DNA of 13,333 bases from Candidatus Harrisonbacteria bacterium RIFOXYD1_FULL_40_9 (GCA_001818015.1 MHJO01000016.1:1-13333), one strand, 5' to 3'; positions 1-7,653 are shown, counted from the first letter of the stretch. The notes: generated from the sequence alone by a model not told the origin. Translations and numbers: made by a program.

Positions 1-25
1 AAAGGGTTTTGGCGAAAATCAAAGC

Positions 26-50
26 GCGATTTTGGCTTCCGCAAAATCGC
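26..50. terminator. Palindromic hairpin downstream of tRNA-Leu(GAG)
   Basis: A perfect 9-bp stem (26-34 with 42-50, gcgattttg/caaaatcgc) closes a 7-base loop. It lies about 30 bases beyond the 3' end of the minus-strand tRNA-Leu. Read on the minus strand it is followed by a moderately T-rich stretch (CTTTGATTTT), so it could end the tRNA transcript. A competing pairing (aaaatc at 15-20 with gatttt at 28-33) uses part of the same arm. The U-tract is weak, so terminator function is an inference. Confidence 0.45.
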
Positions 51-81
51 TCCATATTCTTAATTCCGAACAAGTTATTTC

Positions 82-168
82 TGGTGCCCAGGAGAGGATT
101 CGAACCTCCAAGCCGTTGAAGGCGCTACCACCTCAAGGTAGTGCGGTTGCCAGTTTCGCCACCTGGGC
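82..168 (-). tRNA. tRNA-Leu, anticodon GAG, with encoded CCA
   Basis: Read on the minus strand, acceptor arms GCCCAGG (168-162) and CCTGGGC (92-86) pair perfectly. The anticodon stem CTACC/GGTAG encloses the loop TTGAGGT, giving anticodon GAG, which reads the leucine codons CUC and CUU. A long variable arm containing GCC/GGC, typical of class II tRNA-Leu, and a GGTTCGAAT-type T-loop are present. The discriminator A is at 85 and CCA is encoded at 84-82. The gene starts 8 bases after the stop codon of the upstream LAGLIDADG ORF, so it either shares that ORF's promoter or has one inside it. Confidence 0.96.
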
Positions 169-176
169 ATAACTTA

Positions 177-812
177 TTAAACTTTCGTTAATTGAAGAGC
201 TCTCTCTACCTTTAATCTTTTTCTCGATAAAGAGATAGCACTATCATAATACAATTTGGGTAGTAATTTCAATGAGTCCTGCTTTGCATAGCGTAAGTTA
301 TATACAGGATTATTAATACTCTTCACTACATGTCCTTTTATTCCCAAAATATCAAAGAGTCTTTCTTGTAACCATATAATATGAGCTTTACTTGCCGATA
401 GGAATACTGTATAGCACATGAAGCTATTTTTCCATCGAGAATCCCAATAAGAATAAAATGTACCATCTCCATCGAAGTGTCCTCTTAGAAAATCTAAAAA
501 GTATTTATCGGGAATAAGGAGTTTAGACAAAGTTTTCGATTTATTGGGCATTAAGCCGATTCCGAGAAGAAAGCGATAAAAATTCACATCTCCAATTTGT
601 ATTCGCGGAACTTTCTTACCTGAAAAACCAGAAGTCTTATAACCTATTTTTGCTTCTACCCCAACACATTTCATAAAGTTTGTAAGCTGTTCTTCATCTT
701 TTGAGGTTAAATCAATATGCCTTCCGTCAGGAGATAAATTTCCATCAGTAGCCAACAAACCTATCGCGTAAGAAAATTGAGGAGACCATTCAGTTTTTAT
801 CCTTTCCATCAT
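177..812 (-). CDS. LAGLIDADG homing endonuclease-like protein, free-standing
   Basis: This 211-residue protein carries two LAGLIDADG-type motifs: AIGLLATDG at about residues 16-24 and FLRGHFDGDG at about 108-117. Both keep the acidic residue expected to bind the metal (D23, D116), and the roughly 90-residue spacing fits a two-motif monomer acting as its own pseudo-dimer. The family cuts long asymmetric DNA sites, though some members are RNA maturases. No intron or intein surrounds it: rplS lies upstream behind a terminator, and an apparently intact tRNA-Leu begins 8 bases downstream. Two tandem ATG codons (812 and 809) start the frame and no Shine-Dalgarno is present. A TATAAT -10 box lies only 9 bases upstream. 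The DNA looks more AT-rich than its neighbours, which fits acquisition. Activity and target are unknown; a domesticated DNA-binding role is also possible. Confidence 0.82.
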   Translation of the reverse strand: MMERIKTEWSPQFSYAIGLLATDGNLSPDGRHIDLTSKDEEQLTNFMKCVGVEAKIGYKTSGFSGKKVPRIQIGDVNFYRFLLGIGLMPNKSKTLSKLLIPDKYFLDFLRGHFDGDGTFYSYWDSRWKNSFMCYTVFLSASKAHIIWLQERLFDILGIKGHVVKSINNPVYNLRYAKQDSLKLLPKLYYDSAISLSRKRLKVERALQLTKV

Positions 813-821
813 TATATATTA

Positions 822-850
822 ATTATAGCTCAAGTGTAAGCGTATGCCAT
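822..850 (-). promoter_or_regulatory. Promoter of the LAGLIDADG ORF and tRNA-Leu(GAG)
   Basis: On the minus strand a perfect TATAAT (827-822) has a 17-base spacer to ATGGCA (850-845, 4 of 6 to TTGACA). Only 9 bases separate the -10 box from the first ATG, so the start point should fall within 0-3 bases of the start codon. It sits just downstream of the rplS terminator. Confidence 0.6.
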
Positions 851-860
851 ACACAAACAA

Positions 861-884
861 ATAATCTCGACAAGTCGAGATTAT
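861..884 (-). terminator. Intrinsic terminator of rplS
   Basis: Perfect 11-bp inverted repeat (861-871 with 874-884, ataatctcgac/gtcgagattat) around 2 bases; the real loop is probably 4. On the minus strand it overlaps the rplS stop codon and is followed by a T-rich stretch (TTATTTGTTTG). Because it is symmetric it could work on either strand, but only the minus strand has a gene running into it. Confidence 0.75.
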
Positions 885-1216
885 GCTCCGGCGCCCAACT
901 TCTGTAACTTCTGACGAATCTTCTTTGGTGACAATTCACGAATATAGTAAAGCTTTGCCTTCCGCACTTTATGCGGCGAACTCAAAACCTCCACGCGATC
1001 AATAGTCGGAGCATAAAGAGGAAATACTTTTTCCACCCCCACTCCTAAGATAGTGGCGCGCACAGTAAATGTTCCACCCTGCTCTTTTCCATGCTTACGA
1101 GCAAGCACAAGTCCATCAAAAGAACTCACGCGAGTTTTATCGCCTTCATGGAGTGTTTCCCATACACGAACTTTCGCGCCAGGCTTAATTTCTTCCATTA
1201 TCTCAGCAGAAATCAT
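881..1216 (-). CDS. rplS: 50S ribosomal protein L19
   Basis: L19 is a protein of the large ribosomal subunit near the interface with the 30S subunit. The 111-residue product matches the family along its length: a KPGAKVRVWE segment, FDGLVLARKHGKEQGGTFTVR, a VGVEKVFPLYAP stretch, and a basic C-terminus with RKAKLYYIRELSPKK. The N-terminal helix seen in longer homologues is short. I chose ATG at 1216. A TTG six bases earlier and an ATG at 1198 are alternatives, but the 1216 ATG sits 8 bases after a good -10 box, and the TTG lies inside the discriminator region. No Shine-Dalgarno precedes any of them. It is followed by an intrinsic terminator, so it probably forms its own unit. Confidence 0.95.
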   Translation of the reverse strand: MISAEIMEEIKPGAKVRVWETLHEGDKTRVSSFDGLVLARKHGKEQGGTFTVRATILGVGVEKVFPLYAPTIDRVEVLSSPHKVRKAKLYYIRELSPKKIRQKLQKLGAGA

Positions 1217-1224
1217 ATTCAATC

Positions 1225-1252
1225 ATAATACCTATATTTTAAAATCCGTCAA
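1225..1252 (-). promoter_or_regulatory. Promoter of rplS
   Basis: On the minus strand TTGACG (1252-1247, 5 of 6) is followed after 16 bases by TATTAT (1230-1225, 5 of 6). Eight bases (GATTGAAT) then lead to the ATG at 1216, so the predicted transcript would be leaderless or nearly so. A small hairpin with stem TCCG/CGGA followed by TTTT covers the -35 region and may be a weak terminator for the gene upstream. Confidence 0.68.
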
Positions 1253-1276
1253 CGGACGGATGAACAAGGAATATGG

Positions 1277-1325
1277 AGTTTAGAATATAGATGCGAATAC
1301 ATCCATTCCATATTTCAAAATTCTA
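1277..1325 (-). other. Imperfect inverted repeat after the pseudouridine synthase gene
   Basis: The 3' end of the pseudouridine synthase gene is followed by a long imperfect dyad: tagaat near 1282 with attcta near 1320, and gatg/catc inside. It can fold into an interrupted hairpin on the minus-strand transcript but has no U-tract. It may be a transcript-end structure or nothing functional. Confidence 0.25.
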
Positions 1326-2042
1326 ATGAAGTTTTTCGTCAATAAATTTTTTTAATTCCTCCGGCATATCTGCACTTATATGCACTCGCTCTCCGTTTTT
1401 GAGCGTAAACTCAAGTGACTCCGCGTGAAGAAAAAGATGAGGTACGCCAAGTTTTTTTCCTACATCAATATGCTTTTTTGACCCATAAAGAATATCGCCG
1501 AGAATAGGATGACCGATCGAAGCACAATGAACTCGTATTTGATGAGTTCTTCCTGTTTTTGGAGACACATGAAGTAATGTAAATTCTTCTCTAGAATCAG
1601 TGCTCTTGTAGTAATGTACGACTCGATAATGCGTGACCGCGTCTTTTATCATTTTTGTTGCCCGCACACTTCGCTTCAAAGTTCCGCTCAAAATTCCGAA
1701 AGGCTTATCAATAATCCCTTCACGCGACGCTACGTGACCCCACACAAGGGCGCTATATGTTTTCTTAATTGCACGTGTCTGAAAAAGATTTTTTAAAAAA
1801 AAGAATGTTTCCTGATTTTTTGCAATTACCATAAGACCCGATGTTTCTTTATCGAGCCTATGAACCATTCCCGGGCGATGTTTATTCTCACCTACTCCCT
1901 CAATATAAGGAAATTGTTCGAGAATCCACGAAGTAACTGTAGGCTCATGCGAAAGTTTATGAGGATGCACCAAGAGCCCGGACGGCTTATTGATTACTAT
2001 CACGTCATTGTTTTCGTAGACAATACAAGGAACTTTGTTCAT
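1323..2042 (-). CDS. RluA-family 23S rRNA/tRNA pseudouridine synthase (no S4 domain)
   Basis: The 239-residue protein is a stand-alone RluA catalytic domain that would isomerise uridine to pseudouridine in rRNA or tRNA. It shows the signature GMVHRLDKETSGLMV at about 58-72 with the catalytic aspartate at D64, the N-terminal INKPSGLLVHP segment, and the late motif KTGRTHQIRVHCASIGHPILGD. There is no N-terminal S4 RNA-binding domain, unlike RluC and RluD of E. coli, so the exact target position cannot be named. ATG at 2042 is preceded by a pyrimidine/A-rich stretch with no Shine-Dalgarno. It lies 37 bases downstream of tRNA-Pro, with which it is probably co-transcribed. It ends in TAG, whereas the other complete genes I checked end in TAA. 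Confidence 0.92.
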   Translation of the reverse strand: MNKVPCIVYENNDVIVINKPSGLLVHPHKLSHEPTVTSWILEQFPYIEGVGENKHRPGMVHRLDKETSGLMVIAKNQETFFFLKNLFQTRAIKKTYSALVWGHVASREGIIDKPFGILSGTLKRSVRATKMIKDAVTHYRVVHYYKSTDSREEFTLLHVSPKTGRTHQIRVHCASIGHPILGDILYGSKKHIDVGKKLGVPHLFLHAESLEFTLKNGERVHISADMPEELKKFIDEKLH

Positions 2043-2079
2043 ATGAGATTGATTGAATACTATGTATATTCATTATCTG

Positions 2080-2150
2080 TCGGAGAGCCGGGATTTGAAC
2101 CCGAACTAAATCCTCCCGAAGGACTCGTGCTGCCATTACACTACTCTCCG
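2080..2150 (-). tRNA. tRNA-Pro, anticodon CGG, without encoded CCA
   Basis: On the minus strand acceptor arms CGGAGAG (2150-2144) and CTCTCCG (2087-2081) pair fully. The anticodon stem AGTCC/GGATT (one G-U) holds the loop TTCGGGA, giving anticodon CGG, which reads the proline codon CCG. T-stem and loop (TCGGG, TTCAAAT, CCCGG) are standard. The discriminator A is at 2080 and the next bases are CAG, so the CCA tail must be added by an enzyme. The gene starts 10 bases after the stop codon of cca, the gene for that enzyme. Confidence 0.95.
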
Positions 2151-2160
2151 AATATTATCA

Positions 2161-3615
2161 TTATTTTACCCAATATTTCTTCTTTATTTCTTCTTCCATA
2201 CCTCCTTCAAATTCTTCTTTCGTCTCTTTTGCTTTTAATGCCCGCACTTTAAGCTCTTCTTCTTTTTCTTTGCCGAGCTCCTCAATTCTACGCATAAGCG
2301 TTTCTTTCGTATTATAAGAAGGATTCTCGATGACTTCCTCAAGAAGAATGGATAAAATATATCCCACACGAGGAGAAGGCTCTATGCGAAGCGCACTCAT
2401 TACATCTTCTCCACGCACTGCAAGCATTTTTGGACTCACTGGATCACGCTTCACTTTTTCGATCATAAATAGCAAATGGCGAAGCTTATAGGGCACTGCC
2501 TTTGGAACTCCCGAGCCGATACGATCCGCTTCTCGCACCTTAATAAGATCATCTACATTCTCTGGCCCAACACGCGCAAGAAAACGCCTCACTCCTGCAG
2601 GAGTCACTTCATCCACATTGTAATAAAAAAGATGATACCGCACTAAATGAGAAACTTGATCCACGAAACCTCGCGGAAACCGAAGCCTATCAAGAGCTTT
2701 AAATGCTTGACGCGCTCCCACTATTTCGTGACCATAAAAAGTTGAATCATTGCCTTCGCCTCGCTTTGTCTTTGGCTTTCCTACGTCATGTAAAAGCGAT
2801 GCCATACGTACATGCAATGAATAATTCTTCGATACTGTATATTCAAGCGCACGCACATTATGCTCGAATACGGTATAAATATGGTGTTTATTTTGAGATA
2901 CACCCACACCCTCACACAACTCAGGGAGAATGTATTTTAAAAGTCCCAGCTCTTGCATGAGATTAATTCCTTGATGCGCACGAGATGTCATTATTAACTT
3001 TGTGAACTCATCACGAATTCTTTCTTCCGCAATTTTGCTCAAAAGCGATGCATGGGTGCGAATCGCAGACATTGTCTCTTTCTCAATGAAAAAACCAAGC
3101 TGAGTCGCAAGACGCACTGCGCGCATAAGCCGAAGCGCATCTTCCTTAAATCGTTCCTCTGGATTTCCCACCGCACGAATCATTTTCTCTCCCAAATCTC
3201 TTGCGCCAAAAAAAGGATCAATAATTTCTGCATCTTCTCCAAGATCGAAAGCCATTGCGTTTACGGTAAAATCTCGACGAGATAAATCTTCTTCGATACG
3301 CCCAATAAAACGAACGTCGCTCGGATGACGCGCATCGCTATAACTTCCTTCCACGCGGAATGTGGTCACTTGTATAATCCGAAGAGATTGATCTTCGTTT
3401 TCAGTTTTTACGCCCACTGTTCCAAATTGATTTTCATACACGCTTTCAGGAAAAATTTCCTGAATTTTTTCCGGACGAGCGTCTGTTGCAATATCCCAAT
3501 CATTAGGAGCTTCCTTTAATAAAAGATCACGAAGACAGCCACCAACAAGATACGCCTTAAAACCATGCCCTAAGAGCTTTTCTGCAATAGATTGTACTTC
3601 TTTCGGCACTTTCAT
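2161..3615 (-). CDS. cca: CCA tRNA nucleotidyltransferase / poly(A) polymerase family, class II, with HD domain
   Basis: The enzyme would add or repair the 3' CCA of tRNAs. The 484-residue protein has the class II head: GGCLRD (25-30), the metal-binding DWD (39-41), RRDFTVNAMAFD (113-124), and the nucleotide-recognition EDALR (158-162). An HD domain follows, with LLHDVGKP around 274-281 and GHE near 295. It could be phosphohydrolase-like or structural. The last 40 or so residues are a Lys/Glu-rich, probably coiled extension not needed for catalysis. At least one tRNA here (Pro) lacks encoded CCA and lies directly downstream, supporting CCA addition over poly(A) synthesis, although the families are hard to separate by sequence. 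ATG at 3615 follows an extended -10 box by 7 bases. The GGAG touching the ATG is too close for normal Shine-Dalgarno pairing. Confidence 0.93.
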   Translation of the reverse strand: MKVPKEVQSIAEKLLGHGFKAYLVGGCLRDLLLKEAPNDWDIATDARPEKIQEIFPESVYENQFGTVGVKTENEDQSLRIIQVTTFRVEGSYSDARHPSDVRFIGRIEEDLSRRDFTVNAMAFDLGEDAEIIDPFFGARDLGEKMIRAVGNPEERFKEDALRLMRAVRLATQLGFFIEKETMSAIRTHASLLSKIAEERIRDEFTKLIMTSRAHQGINLMQELGLLKYILPELCEGVGVSQNKHHIYTVFEHNVRALEYTVSKNYSLHVRMASLLHDVGKPKTKRGEGNDSTFYGHEIVGARQAFKALDRLRFPRGFVDQVSHLVRYHLFYYNVDEVTPAGVRRFLARVGPENVDDLIKVREADRIGSGVPKAVPYKLRHLLFMIEKVKRDPVSPKMLAVRGEDVMSALRIEPSPRVGYILSILLEEVIENPSYNTKETLMRRIEELGKEKEEELKVRALKAKETKEEFEGGMEEEIKKKYWVK

Positions 3616-3622
3616 CTCCGTA

Positions 3623-3650
3623 AATATAGCATAAAAACCTCTCGTGTCTG
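3623..3650 (-). promoter_or_regulatory. Probable promoter of cca, overlapping the clpP terminator
   Basis: On the minus strand TGC followed by TATATT (3628-3623) makes an extended -10 box. CAGACA (3650-3645, 4 of 6 to TTGACA) lies 16 bases upstream, in the loop of the clpP terminator hairpin. Only 7 bases separate the -10 box from the cca ATG, which points to a leaderless transcript. This is sequence pattern only. Confidence 0.45.
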
Positions 3651-3660
3651 AGAGGTTTTT
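3633..3660. terminator. Intrinsic terminator of clpP (symmetric)
   Basis: Perfect 11-bp stem: aaaaacctctc (3633-3643) with gagaggttttt (3650-3660), loop of 6. It begins 8 bases after the clpP stop codon on the minus strand. The A/T ends give a U-tract in either direction, so it could also stop plus-strand antisense transcription. It ends only 17 bases before the cca start codon. Confidence 0.88.
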
Positions 3661-3667
3661 ATTACTT

Positions 3668-4255
3668 TTATTTCTTTCCTGTCTTTATAATTTCATCAAT
3701 CACTCCATAATCTTTCGCCTCCTGAGCAGAAAGATAGAAATCTCGATCGGTATCCTTATCAATTTTACTCATTGACTGCCCCGTATGCTTTGAAAGAATA
3801 GTGTTTAATCTTTCCTTAATCTTAATAATGTGCCTCGCGGTAATTTCAACCTCAACTGCCTGCCCCTCTGCCCCACCCATGACTTGGTGAAGAAGAATTT
3901 CTGAATTCGGCAATGTATAACGCTTGCCTTTTGCACCTGCCGCGAGAAGCACTGCACCCATCGAGGCTGCCATTCCTACACAAATGGTGCGAATATCACA
4001 CTTCACGTATTGCATAGTGTCATAAATTGCAAGGCCTGCAGTCACTGAGCCACCGGGAGTATTTAAATAAAATTCGATATCCTTTTTCGGATCTTCATGC
4101 TCCAAGAAAAGAAGCTGTGCGATTACCGTGTTCGCAACTCCATCAGTTACGGGACCTCCTAAAAATACTATACGCTCCTTCAAAAGACGTGAGTATATAT
4201 CATACGCACGCTCTCCAAATTGCGATTTTTCTATAACGGTTGGAATAAGATTCAT
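3668..4255 (-). CDS. clpP: ATP-dependent Clp protease proteolytic subunit
   Basis: ClpP is the serine peptidase that forms a double-heptamer chamber and degrades proteins fed by a Clp ATPase (ClpX, ClpA or ClpC); no such ATPase gene is in this window. The 195-residue product has the full catalytic triad at canonical places: Ser98 in GMAASMGA, His123 in LLHQVMGG, and Asp172 in DRDFYLS. The oxyanion-loop segment LNTPGGSV (about 64-71) is also present. Its length equals the mature family length, and the N-terminus ([11 protein letters not shown]) lacks a long propeptide. ATG at 4255 is 8 bases from a TATAAT box, with no Shine-Dalgarno nearby. It lies 47 bases after hppA but has its own promoter and terminator, so it is probably monocistronic. 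Confidence 0.97.
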   Translation of the reverse strand: MNLIPTVIEKSQFGERAYDIYSRLLKERIVFLGGPVTDGVANTVIAQLLFLEHEDPKKDIEFYLNTPGGSVTAGLAIYDTMQYVKCDIRTICVGMAASMGAVLLAAGAKGKRYTLPNSEILLHQVMGGAEGQAVEVEITARHIIKIKERLNTILSKHTGQSMSKIDKDTDRDFYLSAQEAKDYGVIDEIIKTGKK

Positions 4256-4263
4256 AATGAAAT

Positions 4264-4292
4264 ATTATAATTGTTTTCTACGACTTTGTAAA
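4264..4292 (-). promoter_or_regulatory. Strong promoter of clpP
   Basis: On the minus strand TTTACA (4292-4287, 5 of 6) and a perfect TATAAT (4269-4264) are separated by exactly 17 bases. Eight bases (ATTTCATT) then lead to the clpP ATG, so transcription should begin at or within about two bases of the start codon. It fills the gap between hppA and clpP. Confidence 0.75.
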
Positions 4293-4302
4293 TATCCTTC
4301 TT

Positions 4303-6351
4303 TTATAAGAAAGGAATCATAAGGAGTGCCACAATATTAATGACCTTAATCAAGGGATTAATGGCGGGACCCGCAGTATCTTTGTAGGGATCACCAACGG
4401 TATCTCCTGTTACGGCTGCCTGATGAGCGGGACTTCCCTTTCCGCCAAAATTTCCTCCTTCTATGTATTTCTTTGCATTATCCCACGCAGCGCCGCCCGC
4501 AGTCATTGAAACTGCCACAAAGAAACCAGAAATAATGGAACCAATAAGAAAGCCTCCAAGCGCCTCACGTCCCAAAAGAAATCCAACAAGAAGCACAAAT
4601 AGAATTGGCAAAAGCGCGGGGATAATCATTTCCTTAAGCGCTGCGCGAGTAACGATATCAACTGCTCGTCCATAATCAGGCTTATTCTTATACTCCATTA
4701 TTCCCGGAATTTCTCTAAATTGCCGCCTCACTTCTTCGACTACTGCACCCGCAGTCTTTCCAACTGCCTTCATAGTGATTGAAGAGAAAAGATACGGAAG
4801 TGCTGCCCCCAAGAATAATCCTATAACTACATAGGGATTAGTAAGTTCAAATACGGTATCTTTACCGAAACGAATCAATTCTTCGGCATATCCCGCAAAA
4901 AGCACGAGCGCCGCAAGTCCTGCGGAAGCAATGGCATATCCTTTTGTAATTGCTTTTGTAGTATTTCCCACCGCATCAAGCGCGTCGGTAATTTTCCGCA
5001 CTGATTCAGGAGCTCCACTCATTTCTGCGATACCACCCGCATTGTCGGTGATGGGACCAAATGAATCTATTGCGATAATAATACCTGCCACAGAAAGCAT
5101 CGAGACTGCGGCGATCGCAACGCCGTAAAGACCTGCAAGTAAGAAACTACAAAGCATACCTGCGCCAACAATAATTACAGGAAGCGCTGTAGATTCGAGC
5201 CCCACAGAAAGCCCCATAATGATATTCGTTCCATGTCCTGATGCTGATGCGCGCGCGATCGACTGAACAGGACGAAATCTCTTCGCGGTATAATAGTCGG
5301 TTGCAAGCACCATAAGCACAGTAACAAGTAGACCGATAAGTGCGCTGCCATATATTTCATACACAGAATATGGTGCTCGAAACGCCTCAGGCAATGCGAC
5401 TATATTCCATACATTTGTCGGAGAAAAATAGATATAGCTTGCAAAATAGAAAAGCCCTGCCGCAACAACAAGAGATGCCGCCATGCCTTTATATAACGCT
5501 CCCATAATTGATTGAGATTTCGAAAGTCGTACAAAAAATGTACCTACGATAGATGCAATAATCGCAAGACCCCCCAATACAAGAGGAAATGTCACCCAAA
5601 GAGCTCCGAGTCCCAATAACGAACCCAAAAGCAGTGCCGCAGTAAGAGTGACTGCGTATGTTTCAAAAAGATCTGCAGCCATTCCTGCGCAATCTCCCAC
5701 GTTGTCTCCCACATTATCAGCAATTACCCCTGGATTACGAGGATCATCCTCGGGGATTCCTGCTTCAATTTTTCCCACCAAATCAGTTCCCACATCGGCA
5801 GCTTTTGTAAAAATTCCTCCTCCTAAGCGAGCAAATATAGAAATTAAACTTGCGCCAAAACCAAATCCTATAAGTGATTGAATATCATTAGTGAGCGTGT
5901 AGAGGAGCGCGATGAAAAGAAGTGAAAATGTTACCACAAGAAAACCAGTCACTGATCCTGCACGAAAGGCAAGCGTAAGCGCAGAGCGAAGTCCTCCTTC
6001 TGCGGCTTTTGCAGTTTTTGAATTCGAACGAACCGCAACCATCATTCCTACATATCCCGCAAGCGCTGAAGTGAGAGCACCCACAAGAAATCCAAGAGTA
6101 ATAATTGGTCCAAGTGAAAAATAAAGCGCAATTCCAAGAATGATCGCAACAATCGCCACTGATTTATTCTGACGATATAGATATGCCCGTGATCCTTCTC
6201 GAATTGCATGAGAAATTGCGATCATCTTTTCATTTCCCATCGGTTGTTTCTTAAGCCACCACATTACAAGCCCAGAATAAAGCGTGGCGAGCACCACAGG
6301 ACCATATGGCGTAAAAAACGTGTAGGATATAAATTGAGATACTATGTTCAT
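4303..6351 (-). CDS. hppA: Membrane-bound proton-pumping pyrophosphatase, K+-independent type
   Basis: This integral membrane pump couples hydrolysis of pyrophosphate to ion export. The 682-residue product has about 16 hydrophobic segments and the family signatures: [23 protein letters not shown] (about 186-208), [19 protein letters not shown] (212-230), [11 protein letters not shown] (436-446), and the C-terminal [10 protein letters not shown] and [21 protein letters not shown]. The stretch [10 protein letters not shown] has Lys466 and Thr469, where K+-dependent enzymes have Ala and Gly/Ala. This marks the K+-independent class, whose known members mostly pump protons. PPi from biosynthetic reactions would feed it, giving a membrane potential without respiration. 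ATG at 6351 lies 35 bases after the nusA stop; neither a convincing promoter nor a Shine-Dalgarno is visible, so read-through from nusA is likely. Confidence 0.96.
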   Translation of the reverse strand: MNIVSQFISYTFFTPYGPVVLATLYSGLVMWWLKKQPMGNEKMIAISHAIREGSRAYLYRQNKSVAIVAIILGIALYFSLGPIITLGFLVGALTSALAGYVGMMVAVRSNSKTAKAAEGGLRSALTLAFRAGSVTGFLVVTFSLLFIALLYTLTNDIQSLIGFGFGASLISIFARLGGGIFTKAADVGTDLVGKIEAGIPEDDPRNPGVIADNVGDNVGDCAGMAADLFETYAVTLTAALLLGSLLGLGALWVTFPLVLGGLAIIASIVGTFFVRLSKSQSIMGALYKGMAASLVVAAGLFYFASYIYFSPTNVWNIVALPEAFRAPYSVYEIYGSALIGLLVTVLMVLATDYYTAKRFRPVQSIARASASGHGTNIIMGLSVGLESTALPVIIVGAGMLCSFLLAGLYGVAIAAVSMLSVAGIIIAIDSFGPITDNAGGIAEMSGAPESVRKITDALDAVGNTTKAITKGYAIASAGLAALVLFAGYAEELIRFGKDTVFELTNPYVVIGLFLGAALPYLFSSITMKAVGKTAGAVVEEVRRQFREIPGIMEYKNKPDYGRAVDIVTRAALKEMIIPALLPILFVLLVGFLLGREALGGFLIGSIISGFFVAVSMTAGGAAWDNAKKYIEGGNFGGKGSPAHQAAVTGDTVGDPYKDTAGPAINPLIKVINIVALLMIPFL

Positions 6352-6386
6352 TGTGTGTAATTAAGTTAGTAAACGGACGACTTTTT

Positions 6387-7598
6387 TTATTCTTGACTTC
6401 CCACTCCCTCTTCCGATTCCGAAGCGGCATCTCCTCCTTCTTCTCGAGAAGATACGCCCCCTTCTTGAACAATATTAGGATTCACCTCTGAGCGCACATC
6501 TATCTTCCATCCTGTTAAGCGATGCGCGAGCCTAACATTCTGCCCTCCCTTGCCAATTGCAAGACTGAGCTGATCCTCTGGCAAAAGCGCACGAGCTTCA
6601 TGGCGAGGCAAAATTTCAACGCGAGTGACTTTTGCCGGAGAAAGCGAATTCATAACAAATTTCTCAGGGACATCGGACCACGAAATAATATCAATTTTTT
6701 CTTGTCCTAATTCATTCATAACAGACATCACACGAGTGCCTCTTTGCCCCACACATGATCCAATTGGATCCATTCCATCAACTTTCGAAGCAACTGCTAT
6801 CTTAGTCCTACTTCCTGCTTCTCGCGCAATTGCCTTAATCTCGACAATTCCTTCGCCGATCTCAGGAACCTCCATCTCGAAAAGCTTTGCTACAAATTGA
6901 GGATGGGCACGAGAAAGAATAATGCCCGGCATGCGAGCTTCTTCTTGAACTGCGAGAACATAGAAGCGCAGTCTCTCGTTTGTGCGATAATGCTCTCCGG
7001 GAATAGATTCATTTGCGAACATAACGCCAATAGATCTCCCTAAATCAATATACACATTTCCGCGCTCAAAGCGCTGTACGACACCACTTACAATTTTTCC
7101 TATTTTATCTTGAAATTCTTGAAGAATAAGGTGTCGCTCTGCTTCACGTAATTTTTGAAGCACTACTTGCTTCGCAGATTGAGCTGCGATTCTTCCGAAA
7201 TCTTCTCGAGGCTCAAGAGAAAATTCTAACTCTTCGCCAACCTGAATATTGGCTTTAATTGCTTGCGCATCTTCGATAAGAATGTGGCGCTCTGGCTGAA
7301 ATCGAATTTTTTTATCTTCTAACGCTTCACCATCCCTTTGCTCTTCTTCAGGAAGAACTCCCTCATTCTCACCCTCGCGAAGCATATCCTTGTTGACCAC
7401 TACCTTTACTTGCCAAAATTTAATAGTGCCCTCTTTGGGATTAATTTTTGCTTTAATAACCTCGCCTTTATTGCTGTATTCTCTCCTATACGCTGCAGCA
7501 ATCGAGGATTCAATTGCTTCCCAAACCTTGTCTTCGGGCAAGCCTTTCTCTTTAGCTATTTGATCAACAACCTTCGCTAAACTTTTTAAATCCATCAT
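6387..7598 (-). CDS. nusA: Transcription termination/antitermination protein NusA
   Basis: NusA binds elongating RNA polymerase and nascent RNA, modulating pausing, termination and antitermination. The 403-residue product has the RNAP-binding N-terminal domain (about 1-140), an S1 domain (FERGNVYIDLGRSIGVMFANESIPGE), KH1 with the GQRG loop (PIGSCVGQRGTRV), and KH2 with GKGG (LSLAIGKGGQNVRLAH, about 343-358). It ends in a 35-residue acidic Gly/Ser/Glu tail and lacks the C-terminal acidic repeats of E. coli NusA, as is usual outside Proteobacteria. Two tandem ATG codons (7598, 7595) begin the frame, with only AT-rich sequence before them. A leader of roughly 50 bases with a GC-rich hairpin precedes it. 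hppA follows after 35 bases. Confidence 0.95.
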   Translation of the reverse strand: MMDLKSLAKVVDQIAKEKGLPEDKVWEAIESSIAAAYRREYSNKGEVIKAKINPKEGTIKFWQVKVVVNKDMLREGENEGVLPEEEQRDGEALEDKKIRFQPERHILIEDAQAIKANIQVGEELEFSLEPREDFGRIAAQSAKQVVLQKLREAERHLILQEFQDKIGKIVSGVVQRFERGNVYIDLGRSIGVMFANESIPGEHYRTNERLRFYVLAVQEEARMPGIILSRAHPQFVAKLFEMEVPEIGEGIVEIKAIAREAGSRTKIAVASKVDGMDPIGSCVGQRGTRVMSVMNELGQEKIDIISWSDVPEKFVMNSLSPAKVTRVEILPRHEARALLPEDQLSLAIGKGGQNVRLAHRLTGWKIDVRSEVNPNIVQEGGVSSREEGGDAASESEEGVGSQE

Positions 7599-7619
7599 AT
7601 ATATTTTTTATTTAATAAA

Positions 7620-7639
7620 GGCCCGCCTCACTGCGGACC
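7620..7639 (-). promoter_or_regulatory. GC-rich hairpin in the nusA leader
   Basis: On the minus strand GGTCCGC (7639-7633) pairs with GCGGGCC (7626-7620), one G-U, around a 6-base loop, followed by TTTATT. It lies between the probable nusA promoter and the start codon. It could therefore be an attenuator in the nusA leader, or serve as terminator for the membrane-protein gene upstream. The short, broken U-tract makes either role uncertain. Confidence 0.45.
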
Positions 7640-7653
7640 CCTTAACAGTTTTC

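Noticed and set aside
82..168. Intron in tRNA-Leu(GAG) hosting the LAGLIDADG ORF
   Set aside because: The tRNA folds completely without interruption, and the ORF ends before the tRNA begins, so there is no intron here.
1053..1283. Plus-strand open frame of 76 codons over rplS
   Set aside because: It is antisense to a clear L19 gene, shows no domain and has no ribosome binding site; overlap shadow.
3616..3619. GGAG as Shine-Dalgarno of cca
   Set aside because: It directly touches the ATG with no spacer, whereas functional sites normally need about 5-9 bases.
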